From: Xenococcus sp039190385
Lineage (GTDB): Bacteria > Cyanobacteriota > Cyanobacteriia > Cyanobacteriales > Xenococcaceae
Assembly (NCBI GenBank): GCA_039190385.1
Contig: JBCCYD010000371.1
Span: forward strand, 1-6,289
DNA: 6,289 nt
Direction of reading: 5' to 3'
The notes below the pieces were generated by a model that worked only from the letters and a program-made list of their open reading frames with translations, searched no databases and was not told the DNA's origin. Shown here piece after piece: positions 1 to 6,274 of the stretch. The translations under genes and the position numbers were made by a program. The stretch's first letter is position 1. Each line of letters begins with the position of its first letter.

Positions 1-242
1 AGGGCTATTTTTGAAGGCTTTGTCTATTCTTCTTCTATGTTCAAAAATACTACTTTTCCAACTTCGGGAGCGTTTATCTGGTTGATATCGCCATTTTAAA
101 AAATGCTTTAGAAAGTAATTTAATTATTGTTTTTCTGCATCTTTTAAAATGGCGATATCAACCAGATAAACGCTCCCGAAGTTGGAAAAGTAGTATTTTT
201 GAACATAGAAGAAGAATAGACAAAGCCTTCAAAAATAGCCCT
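1..242. repeat. Long perfect inverted repeat (101-bp arms, 40-nt spacer)
   Basis: Positions 1-101 are the exact reverse complement of 142-242; I checked every ten-base block and found no mismatch. Pairing continues past one mismatch (102 against 141) into four more pairs, 103-106 with 137-140, leaving an inner loop of about 30 nt. The outer end coincides with the window start, so the left arm may be cut off by the window or contig edge rather than ending there. The right arm is coding sequence of a DUF29 gene; the left arm is a backwards copy of the same codons. It lacks transposase, terminal repeats and a target duplication, so nothing marks it as an insertion element. Such long perfect palindromes are usually unstable in bacterial DNA, and a library or assembly artefact is the simplest reading. 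Confidence 0.97.
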
Positions 243-398
243 AGCTTAAAGCCTTTCTTTACTGATATTTTTGCCGAATGCTACCAATATGGGAGAAAAC
301 AAGCCAGTATTGAAACAGGCTTATCTCTGGCAGCATTTCCCACAGAATCGCCTTTTACTATTGATGAAATTTTAGATGAGAATTTTTTGCCAGATTAA
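102..398 (+). pseudogene. DUF29 family protein, 3' part only (5' end lost at inverted repeat)
   Basis: The frame ending in TAA at 396-398 encodes about 98 residues that read as the C-terminal two thirds of a DUF29 protein, a family of roughly 150 residues that is very common in cyanobacteria and has no established function. Recognisable family marks in order are a hydrophobic helix ending in HLLKW (codons 138-152), the block PDKRSRSW (162-185), the basic stretch EHRRRID (201-221), a YQYGRKQA helix, an ETGL turn, and the acidic end ILDENFLPD. No ATG exists in this frame. Upstream of 102 the frame runs into the inverted copy of its own sequence and meets TGA at 12-14, so the normal N-terminal third is missing. 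The gene converges on the DUF433 gene, with 37 nt between their stop codons. It is either truly disrupted or intact in the organism and spoiled by an artefact. Family assignment is from memory of the motif pattern. Confidence 0.8.
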
Positions 399-435
399 GT
401 AAACTTTATTTATCTTAAACTTACTGATAATTAAA

Positions 436-753
436 CTAAACTTTTTGCTGCTTGGCTTTCATCAACTTCTCATACAAAATAGGATCACTGGTTTGTAGTG
501 GTTGGGACATTGTTTCAAATGCTGCTGCTTCTGCCGTTAAATAAGCATCAATTTCGGTGCGATTAGCCAAATAAAAAGCGATCGCACCATAAACTTGTTC
601 AAGTGTTAATAAAGGAAAAGATTGAACGATACTTTCGGGAGATAATCCTTGTTGAAAAGCACAAACAACCGATTCTAGAGAAATCCGAGTCTCTTCAATC
701 CAATAAGTATCATTGCGATACTCTACATATGATTTAGCAGCTACAACTGGCAT
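436..753 (-). CDS. DUF433 domain protein (antitoxin-like, apparently orphan)
   Basis: This 105-residue protein matches the DUF433 pattern (Pfam PF04255): an N-terminal strand region with SYVEYRNDTYWI (8-19), then TRISLESVV (22-30), the helical GLSPESIVQSFPLLTLEQVYG core (36-56), and AIAFYLANRTEIDAYL (57-72). A lysine- and glutamine-rich tail follows. The core resembles a small helix-turn-helix fold. In the family, DUF433 genes often lie directly upstream of a DUF5615 PIN-like toxin gene and are thought to be antitoxins, as in the VapBC45 type. Here only 37 nt separate its stop from the convergent DUF29 gene, so no partner follows. It starts 85 nt after the permease stop on the same strand, and could be read through from that operon or have its own promoter. 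The ATG at 751-753 gives the family's usual N-terminus; I see no clear ribosome binding site before it. Role as an antitoxin is inferred. Confidence 0.85.
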   Translation of the reverse strand: MPVVAAKSYVEYRNDTYWIEETRISLESVVCAFQQGLSPESIVQSFPLLTLEQVYGAIAFYLANRTEIDAYLTAEAAAFETMSQPLQTSDPILYEKLMKAKQQKV

Positions 754-838
754 AACTGGTTTTCACTAAGATCTATACATTTGTAATTGCTCCTCACTGT
801 AGCAAGATTATTCGCAATTTAACAAATTTAGCCAAGTC

Positions 839-3800
839 TTAGCTATTACTTCTATCCTTAACTAATTCCCTAGATTCTCGATTATGCTTTTGCTTATTAA
901 TACTCCTTCTAGGTTGGAAATCTTGCAAAAGTCCCATTAAAGCAGGAATCACAGTCGGAGTCAGAAAAGTCGATAAAGCTAAACCACCAGTTAAAGCAAT
1001 CCCCAAACCCTGATAGAGTTCCGCGCCTTTACCAGGAAGAATCGCTAGAGGCAACATCCCCAAAACACTAGTTCCTGCTGACATAAAAATTGGACGTAGG
1101 CGATCGCTGACGGCATAATAAAGTGAAGCATCATATTCCATGCCTTCTGCTTGCAACTGTAAAGCCCGATCTACCAGCAAAATAGCATTATTCACCACAA
1201 TTCCCGTTAAAATCACAAAACCCAAACCAGTAATAATATCCAACGGCACAACCACCCCAGGAATCGCATTAGCAATTACCAAACTCAGTAATGCACCAGT
1301 CATACCCATCGGCACTGTTGCCATGATCAATAAAGGATAAATAAAAGAGCGATACAAGGCCACTAACAACAAATAGGTAATGACCAAAGAAAGCAAAAAA
1401 GTAGATCCCAACTGGAATAGCGTTTCCGCCAATACATCCGCCGAGCCTGCCAATTCTACTCGTACACCAGAAGGTAAATTTTGACGCAATGGTTCCAAGA
1501 CTTCCTGTTCGGAACGATCAATCAATGCACCTAAAGGTGCGTTTCTCAAAACACTAGCCGTTAAAGTAATCGACCTTTCTAAATCGACATGGTTAATCGT
1601 ATCGGGGCCAGTAGTTTCAAGTACTTCAGCAACATCTGCTAATTGCACCCTTTGACCATTACCGTTATAAATCGCAAGTTGACGCAATTGCTCTGGATTT
1701 TCTACAAAAGTATTTTGCAATTCCACGGTGACATCGAGTTCTCGCTTGCCATCGACAAATTCTGAAGCTCGCAAACCACCTAAAGCAGCCTGTACCACCT
1801 GACCTATTTCCCCTTCCGATAATCCTGCTTCGGCCAAACGTTCACGGTTGGGAATGATCTGTAATTCTGGGGCCCCCGTCACAAAATTAGACCGAACATT
1901 GCGGATTCCTTCCAATTGTCTAAGCTGTTGCGCAACTTGCTGGGCTATCTGGTTTAATTCTTCAAGGTCTTCTCCCATAACCTGGATTTCAAATTCCTTC
2001 CCAGGATCGCGGAAAATAGAAATCCGCCTGGGAACAAGGAAACGATGACCAGGGAAATTTGACCCCGCTTGACGCACACGACTGACAAGATCATCTAAAT
2101 TATTGCCAGTAGCTAATTTGGGTTCTACAAAACCAGCAACAGCTCTTAAACGACCACGATGGATATAAATAGTCCGCATAATTTCTGGTTGTTGACTCAT
2201 AAAATCCCTCGGTCCCTGAGAAAGTTCGATCGCTTCGGGAATGCTCGTCCCAGGAAATGGCTCCGTTAACCAGAGAATGATATTACGGTTACCTTCTGGT
2301 AAATAGTCAGCGGGTGGTAACAGTTGAAAACTGGTAACAAGCAAAATTAAGGGTAACGCTAACAAAAGCAAACGGCGGTTTAATTTACCTTTGCCCAAAG
2401 ACCAACGCACGGTTTTTAAGAGAAAACTCTCTAATTTTCCCTGTCCCAAACGAAAAATCGCTGAAGTTTTAGTAACAGCAAGTCCTAACCAATTACCCCC
2501 TCTATACGATTCTCCTGCTAACATACGCTCGGCTTCGGTTCGCTTGAGAAACAGTCCCGCTAACATCGGAATTAGAGTTAAGGCCGCAAACAGGGAAAAT
2601 AACACTGAAGCTGAAAGGGCGAGTCCAATATCAAAGAATAATTGTCCCGCTTCTCCTGTGACTAAGACAATGGGGGCAAACACGGCAACGGTGGTTAAAG
2701 TAGAAGCGAGCATGGCACCACCCACTTCTTGGGTTCCCGCGATCGCGGCTTTCATCGGCGTCTTACCCTGCTGCATATGGGTAAAAACATTTTCCAGTAC
2801 CACGATCGCATTATCTACGACCATCCCCACTGCAAAGGCTAGCCCAGCCAAACTAATAACATTAAGAGTACGATCTAGTAAATAAAAGACAATAAAAACC
2901 GTAATTAAAGTCGTAGGAATCGCGATCGCAATTACGCCAACTGTCCTCAAGGAACCGAGGAACAACAGTAAAACTAGAGCAGCTAAAAACGCGCCAATAA
3001 TTAAATTACTTTGGACAAAAGAAATTGATTCATTAATATAGTCATTTTCATCGTAGGGAATATCAAAGGTAATCCCTTCCCCTTCGCGATCAAATCTCGC
3101 TTCTAAATCGACTAAAGCTTCTCTGATGCCCGCAGAAATCTCGGGAACATTGCCCCCGACTTGGCGAATGATTCCCACAGCTACTGCTGGCTCATTATTT
3201 CTAATTAAAGCGCGATCGCGAATCGCCCGACCCATGCGAGCCTCTGCTACATCTCCGAGATAAACTGTTCCCGACTGATCTCGACGCAGTACAAAACCTT
3301 CTAATTGTTTAACATCATTAATCCTACTAAGAGTTCTGACCCGATATTCTCTTCGGCCTAAAACTAGAGGGCCACCGCGAATATCTCGGTTATTATTTCG
3401 CAGGGTATTAACCACATCCCCAATGGTTAAATTGCGATCGGCTAAGGCTTTGGGATCGACTACCACTTCAACTTCCCTGGCTCGACCTCCAGAAACGATA
3501 AATTGACCTACGCCCTGAACCTGACGGAAGCGGGGAACAACCACATCATCTACTAAATCTCTGTAGTGATAATCATCAGCAGTAAAACCCTCTTTGGGCG
3601 TTAAAATAACCCACATCATCGGGCTACTACTACCACTTACTACTTCCACATCAGATTCATCGGCTTCGGGAGGTAAAGCAGAAACCTGCTGTAATTTGTT
3701 GAGCACATCGACCAAAGAGCGATCAATATCACTATCCCAAGCAAACTCAATATTGATGCTACTGGTTCCCGCCCGACTAGTACTAGTAATTTCTTCGATG

Positions 3801-4027
3801 CCTGGTACTTCTTCTAATCTTTCTTCGATGGGACGAGTTACTAAATTTTCTACTTCGGTGGGACTTGCCCCAGGATAGGCAGTCGAGATACTGATTTCAG
3901 GGCGATCGCCTCCTGGTTGTAGTTCTAGAGGTAAATTGAATAGAGCTAAAATACCAAATAGAGCTAGTAAACAAAATAAAACCCCGGTACCATGTCGCCA
4001 ACGAACGGCTGTTTTAATTAAACTCAT
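839..4027 (-). CDS. RND superfamily efflux permease (AcrB/HAE1-like), inner membrane
   Basis: The 1062-residue length matches full-size RND drug exporters, which work as proton-driven trimers. The duplicated layout is complete: TM1 about 12-32, first periplasmic domain about 33-340, TM2-6 about 341-492, cytoplasmic linker about 495-550, TM7 about 551-570, second periplasmic domain about 571-872, and TM8-12 about 873-1031, followed by a basic tail. Early marks include YPGASPTEVE (51-60) and TRPIEE (64-69). TM4 carries GMVVDNAIVVLENV (401-414); D405 matches AcrB D407, but the second aspartate (D408) is N406. TM10 carries VVNNAILLVD (944-953), with N946 where AcrB has K940. R976 and S983 match R971 and T978. 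Together with the upstream adaptor gene this makes a pump, probably for hydrophobic compounds rather than metals, since no CusA-like methionine set is evident. The substrate cannot be read from sequence. The ATG lacks a visible ribosome binding site; a heptamer array lies just upstream. No frameshift is seen. Confidence 0.97.
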   Translation of the reverse strand: MSLIKTAVRWRHGTGVLFCLLALFGILALFNLPLELQPGGDRPEISISTAYPGASPTEVENLVTRPIEERLEEVPGIEEITSTSRAGTSSINIEFAWDSDIDRSLVDVLNKLQQVSALPPEADESDVEVVSGSSSPMMWVILTPKEGFTADDYHYRDLVDDVVVPRFRQVQGVGQFIVSGGRAREVEVVVDPKALADRNLTIGDVVNTLRNNNRDIRGGPLVLGRREYRVRTLSRINDVKQLEGFVLRRDQSGTVYLGDVAEARMGRAIRDRALIRNNEPAVAVGIIRQVGGNVPEISAGIREALVDLEARFDREGEGITFDIPYDENDYINESISFVQSNLIIGAFLAALVLLLFLGSLRTVGVIAIAIPTTLITVFIVFYLLDRTLNVISLAGLAFAVGMVVDNAIVVLENVFTHMQQGKTPMKAAIAGTQEVGGAMLASTLTTVAVFAPIVLVTGEAGQLFFDIGLALSASVLFSLFAALTLIPMLAGLFLKRTEAERMLAGESYRGGNWLGLAVTKTSAIFRLGQGKLESFLLKTVRWSLGKGKLNRRLLLLALPLILLVTSFQLLPPADYLPEGNRNIILWLTEPFPGTSIPEAIELSQGPRDFMSQQPEIMRTIYIHRGRLRAVAGFVEPKLATGNNLDDLVSRVRQAGSNFPGHRFLVPRRISIFRDPGKEFEIQVMGEDLEELNQIAQQVAQQLRQLEGIRNVRSNFVTGAPELQIIPNRERLAEAGLSEGEIGQVVQAALGGLRASEFVDGKRELDVTVELQNTFVENPEQLRQLAIYNGNGQRVQLADVAEVLETTGPDTINHVDLERSITLTASVLRNAPLGALIDRSEQEVLEPLRQNLPSGVRVELAGSADVLAETLFQLGSTFLLSLVITYLLLVALYRSFIYPLLIMATVPMGMTGALLSLVIANAIPGVVVPLDIITGLGFVILTGIVVNNAILLVDRALQLQAEGMEYDASLYYAVSDRLRPIFMSAGTSVLGMLPLAILPGKGAELYQGLGIALTGGLALSTFLTPTVIPALMGLLQDFQPRRSINKQKHNRESRELVKDRSNS

Positions 4028-4032
4028 CTTAG

Positions 4033-4081
4033 AAATTGAGAATTGAAAATTGAGAATTGGGAATTGAGAATTGAAAATTGG
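4033..4081. repeat. Heptanucleotide tandem array, seven units of (A/G)AATTG(A/G)
   Basis: Seven contiguous 7-bp units run AAATTGA, GAATTGA, AAATTGA, GAATTGG, GAATTGA, GAATTGA, AAATTGG on the plus strand, 49 bp in all. The array begins right after the DoxX stop codon (4082-4084) and ends 5 nt short of the permease start codon, so it fills nearly the whole 54-nt gap. Short tandemly repeated heptamers between genes are a known trait of filamentous and related cyanobacteria (the STRR class). I recognise the class, not this exact family. On the minus strand the array has no stop codon in any frame. It occupies the place where a ribosome binding site for the permease would sit. Confidence 0.95.
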
Positions 4082-4495
4082 TTAAGAATTGCTTGTGGCT
4101 TCTTGTTGGCGTTGAACTTTTTTGATGGAGTTATCAATGCTAAATGCTCCGGCCCCGGCGTAAATTACCATTAGCAAGCCGCCAATAAGACCAATATTTT
4201 TCAGGAAAGCATTGATTTGACCAGGATCAGCCAGAGGATTGTGAAAGACTAAAGTTGCGGGAATTAAAAATAAAATTAATAGTGTTGAGCCGATTTTAAC
4301 TTTGTAACCAAATAGTAAAGAAAATCCGCCAAGTAATTGAAACGCGATCGTAAAAACTAATAAAACTTCGGCAATAGGTAAACCTTTATTCGCCATCATG
4401 GAAGCAGTACCAGCAAAACCAAAAATCTTACCAATTCCTGAATTGATAAAAATTATACAAAGACAAATTCGTGCTGCGAGAGGAATATATTTCAT
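4082..4495 (-). CDS. DoxX family small integral membrane protein
   Basis: This 137-residue protein has the size and four-helix plan of the DoxX family, with hydrophobic segments at about 6-26, 41-62, 66-84 and 97-118 and a charged cytoplasmic-type tail (120-137). Family marks are the first-helix pattern FINSGIGKIFGF (16-27), the conserved GG turn at 56-57, a PATLVFHN block with H85-N86 at the end of helix 3, and the glycine-rich last helix KNIGLIGGLL (99-108). Characterised members are linked to quinone or sulfur redox chemistry (DoxD of thiosulfate:quinone oxidoreductase) or to redox-stress complexes, but most, like this one, have no proven role. It lies between the adaptor gene (34 nt upstream) and the permease gene (54 nt downstream) on the same strand, so it is probably part of the pump operon. 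It could be an accessory subunit or an unrelated passenger. It has a good ribosome binding site. Confidence 0.9.
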   Translation of the reverse strand: MKYIPLAARICLCIIFINSGIGKIFGFAGTASMMANKGLPIAEVLLVFTIAFQLLGGFSLLFGYKVKIGSTLLILFLIPATLVFHNPLADPGQINAFLKNIGLIGGLLMVIYAGAGAFSIDNSIKKVQRQQEATSNS

Positions 4496-4505
4496 TTGTT
4501 AATTG

Positions 4506-4511
4506 ACTCCT
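4506..4511 (-). promoter_or_regulatory. Ribosome binding site of the DoxX gene
   Basis: On the minus strand the hexamer AGGAGT lies 10 nt before the ATG at 4493-4495, in the 34-nt gap after the adaptor stop codon. It is the only clear Shine-Dalgarno sequence among the four complete genes here and supports the chosen DoxX start. Confidence 0.75.
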
Positions 4512-4529
4512 ATTTAATTAAAATAAGTA

Positions 4530-5876
4530 TTAATTGACTACTTTCACCCCAGCATTGTCTGTAAGTCCGTCTCCACCTGTAACTACAATTGCTTGTCCTG
4601 CTTCTAGTTCAGGATTCGCGATCGCGACTTCTTGACCTAAATCGGCAACTACTTCTACTTCTAACTGCTGTGCCTGATCCTTATCCACTGTAAACAACAA
4701 CCATTGCTCTCCTCTTCTGGTTAAAGCATCACGAGGCACGATAAAAGTATTGGTTCTATTTACTGGCACAACTAAATCTGCTTGAATTGCCATTCCTGGG
4801 ACTAATCTGCTTGGAGGATTATCTAAAGTGACCCGAACTAATTGACGGCGAGAAGCGGTATTTGCTGTGGGGACGACTGCTGTAATAGCGGCATTTTGTT
4901 GCCAATTGGGTAAGGCTCTGGCGCTGAGGTTCACTCTCATTTGGGGGGCAACCTGTCCCGTTAAACTTTCAGGAACTTCTAGGAAAATATCTAAAGAGCG
5001 ATCGCTGATTATGGTCAAGATAGGATCACTGACTTCTACATAATCACCTGGATCAACTTCTCGCGATTGAACTATTCCAGAAAAAGCGGCGGTAACTTGA
5101 GTTCTGGTTGCTTCTAGCTGGGCTTGCTGAACTACTGCTTGGGCAGCGGCAACTAAACCTTGTTGAGCAGTAATTTCTTCTTGGGTGGGACCAGCTTGAG
5201 CTTCAGCTAACAAGGCAGCAACACGGAATCTTTCACTCGTGGCCGCATTGGCAGCAGTTCTCGCTTCAACTAATGCTCTGCGGGATAAGGCTCCTTCATC
5301 AATCAGAGAAGCAACACGCTCTAAATTGTCTTGAGCTTCTAATTCTCTAGCTTTAGCAGTATCTAATTCGGCTTCCCTTTGGGCAATAATTTCTGGTCGA
5401 GTACCGACTTGTAAGCGAGCTAAGTTTCCTTTTTCCTGGGCTAATCTGGCTTGAGCTTCTGCTAGGGATAATTTAGCATCAGCATCATCAAGAATCGCGA
5501 TCGCCATTCCTGAAACTACGCGATCGCCTTCTCGCACTAATACTTGTTCTACTCGCCCATCAATCTGTGAACTTAAAGTCGCCATCTCTCCTGCTTCTAC
5601 TTGCCCCAACAATTTCACTTGTTTGTTAGCGGTACCTGAAGCTAAGGTCATAGTTTCTACTGGTTTTGAGACGGATACAGGAGCGCTCTTTTGGGCTGTT
5701 GGTGGTGGACTAGAAGGCGGTAATAATTTTCCTAATGCCACACCTGTTCCCAAAAGCAAGATTGCCATTAACCATCTAGGTAATTTAGTTTGATAATTTC
5801 GAGTTTCTCGGTTTTGTTCTGTCGGTAGTTTGTTGGATTTAGGTGAGTGGGGCGGCGGAATATCAAGTGATTTCAT
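4530..5876 (-). CDS. RND efflux pump periplasmic adaptor (HlyD/AcrA-type membrane fusion protein)
   Basis: This 448-residue protein links an RND permease to an outer-membrane channel. An unusually long basic, proline-containing N-terminal stretch (1-33) is followed by one membrane segment (about 34-52) and a proline-rich linker (53-59). No lipobox cysteine is present, so it is anchored by a helix rather than as a lipoprotein. The order of domains is classic: first lipoyl half (about 91-133, with IDGRVEQVLVREGDRV at 105-120), an alanine-, glutamate- and glutamine-rich helical hairpin (about 134-256), second lipoyl half (about 257-292, with FSGIVQSREVDPGDYV at 265-280), beta-barrel (about 293-370) and membrane-proximal domain (about 371-448). 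The first gene of the cluster, it lies 34 nt before the DoxX gene. The ATG at 5874-5876 has no visible ribosome binding site. Starting instead at M37 would cut into the membrane segment, which supports the longer form. Confidence 0.95.
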   Translation of the reverse strand: MKSLDIPPPHSPKSNKLPTEQNRETRNYQTKLPRWLMAILLLGTGVALGKLLPPSSPPPTAQKSAPVSVSKPVETMTLASGTANKQVKLLGQVEAGEMATLSSQIDGRVEQVLVREGDRVVSGMAIAILDDADAKLSLAEAQARLAQEKGNLARLQVGTRPEIIAQREAELDTAKARELEAQDNLERVASLIDEGALSRRALVEARTAANAATSERFRVAALLAEAQAGPTQEEITAQQGLVAAAQAVVQQAQLEATRTQVTAAFSGIVQSREVDPGDYVEVSDPILTIISDRSLDIFLEVPESLTGQVAPQMRVNLSARALPNWQQNAAITAVVPTANTASRRQLVRVTLDNPPSRLVPGMAIQADLVVPVNRTNTFIVPRDALTRRGEQWLLFTVDKDQAQQLEVEVVADLGQEVAIANPELEAGQAIVVTGGDGLTDNAGVKVVN

Positions 5877-5920
5877 GGCTATAGTTTTTAGGTGTGGAGA
5901 AGTAAGCTGTTTTTTCGGTG

Positions 5921-5950
5921 ATAATATTAAGATATATTTATTTTAGTTAA
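5921..5950 (-). promoter_or_regulatory. Candidate sigma70-type promoter for the pump cluster
   Basis: On the minus strand TTAACT (5945-5950, four of six matches to the -35 consensus) is followed after 18 nt by TATTAT (5921-5926, five of six matches to the -10 consensus). It would place a transcript start near 5914, giving a leader of about 38 nt before the adaptor ATG. In such AT-rich DNA a chance match is easy, so this is a guess on position and spacing only. Confidence 0.3.
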
Positions 5951-5995
5951 TTTTCTTGATAGTTAGCTGATAAATTCAACACATAAACAGCGATC

Positions 5996-6022
5996 TCTAT
6001 CTCTGGATAGACTAACGATTAG
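5996..6022. promoter_or_regulatory. Two adjacent small dyads, possible operator
   Basis: TCTATC (5996-6001) pairs with GATAGA (6006-6011) across a 4-nt centre, and CTAA (6012-6015) with TTAG (6019-6022) across a 3-nt centre. They lie about 45 nt upstream of the candidate -35 box. Repressors of pump operons typically bind short dyads of this kind, but no regulator gene is in view and sites of this length can arise by chance. Confidence 0.25.
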
Positions 6023-6027
6023 ATAAA

Positions 6028-6047
6028 GCGAGGCGCTACGCGATCGC
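6028..6047. repeat. GC-rich HIP1-containing dispersed-repeat-like element
   Basis: A 20-bp GC-rich block, GCGAGGCGCTACGCGATCGC, stands out sharply from its AT-rich surroundings. It ends in a HIP1 octamer. Sequences of the type GAGGCGCTACGCGATCGC, with slight variants, are familiar as scattered short repeats between genes in cyanobacteria; that recognition is from memory. It has no coding role here. Confidence 0.6.
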
Positions 6048-6219
6048 AGAACGAAAAAACAAGCACAATAATTCAAAAGGTTATATTAGTAGTTGCGCAC
6101 TATTTTGTCATAATATGCTTTTTATCAAATATTAAACTCAACCCTACGATACAACTCACATTCCGCACGTCAAGATGTATTTTTGAGAAGCTCATTAAAA
6201 ATAAGAATTTAATCATAGA

Positions 6220-6274
6220 CTATTCTTGGTTAATATACTTAATTAAATAGCGATTGACAAACCAAGCTGAATAG
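6220..6274. repeat. Imperfect inverted repeat (12 bp with a 3-nt bulge)
   Basis: CTATTCTTGGTT (6220-6231) pairs with AACCAAG (6260-6266) and AATAG (6270-6274), with CTG bulged out and a 28-nt loop. No T tract follows on either strand, so it is not a good intrinsic terminator. It may belong to the control region of a gene beyond the window, or be chance in AT-rich DNA. Confidence 0.45.

Larger units (their letters stand above)
578..6047. repeat. HIP1 octamers (GCGATCGC), 11 scattered copies
   Basis: Full copies start at 578, 1100, 2739, 2922, 3212, 3902, 4618, 4998, 5497, 5520 and 6040. Ten lie inside genes and one in the upstream region. Chance predicts about 0.1 copy in this length. Overrepresented HIP1 is a hallmark of many cyanobacterial genomes, and its even spread over all complete genes suggests that the cluster is long resident rather than recently acquired. 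Confidence 0.95.

Noticed and set aside
1..242. Inverted repeat read as an insertion sequence or MITE
   Set aside because: The arms are DUF29 coding sequence rather than element ends, and there is no transposase, target duplication or second copy in the window.
399..435. Possible bidirectional terminator between the convergent DUF29 and DUF433 genes
   Set aside because: The best pairing is AGTAA with TTACT plus a short AT stem across an internal loop; it is too weak and lacks GC pairs and a T tract.
787..805. Hairpin TTGCT/AGCAA between the permease stop and the DUF433 start
   Set aside because: Only five pairs with a 9-nt loop and no T tract after it; not a credible terminator or riboswitch.
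2391..2885. Plus-strand open frame of 164 codons opposite the permease gene
   Set aside because: It lies wholly antisense to conserved transmembrane codons of the permease and shows no protein-like features of its own; the same holds for the shorter plus-strand frames within 1140-3878.
4033..4081. Heptamer array considered as a CRISPR array
   Set aside because: The units are contiguous 7-mers without spacers, and no cas gene is present.
6100..6216. Minus-strand 38-codon reading frame in the upstream region
   Set aside because: It has no ribosome binding site, no recognisable composition or motif, and a length expected by chance in AT-rich DNA.
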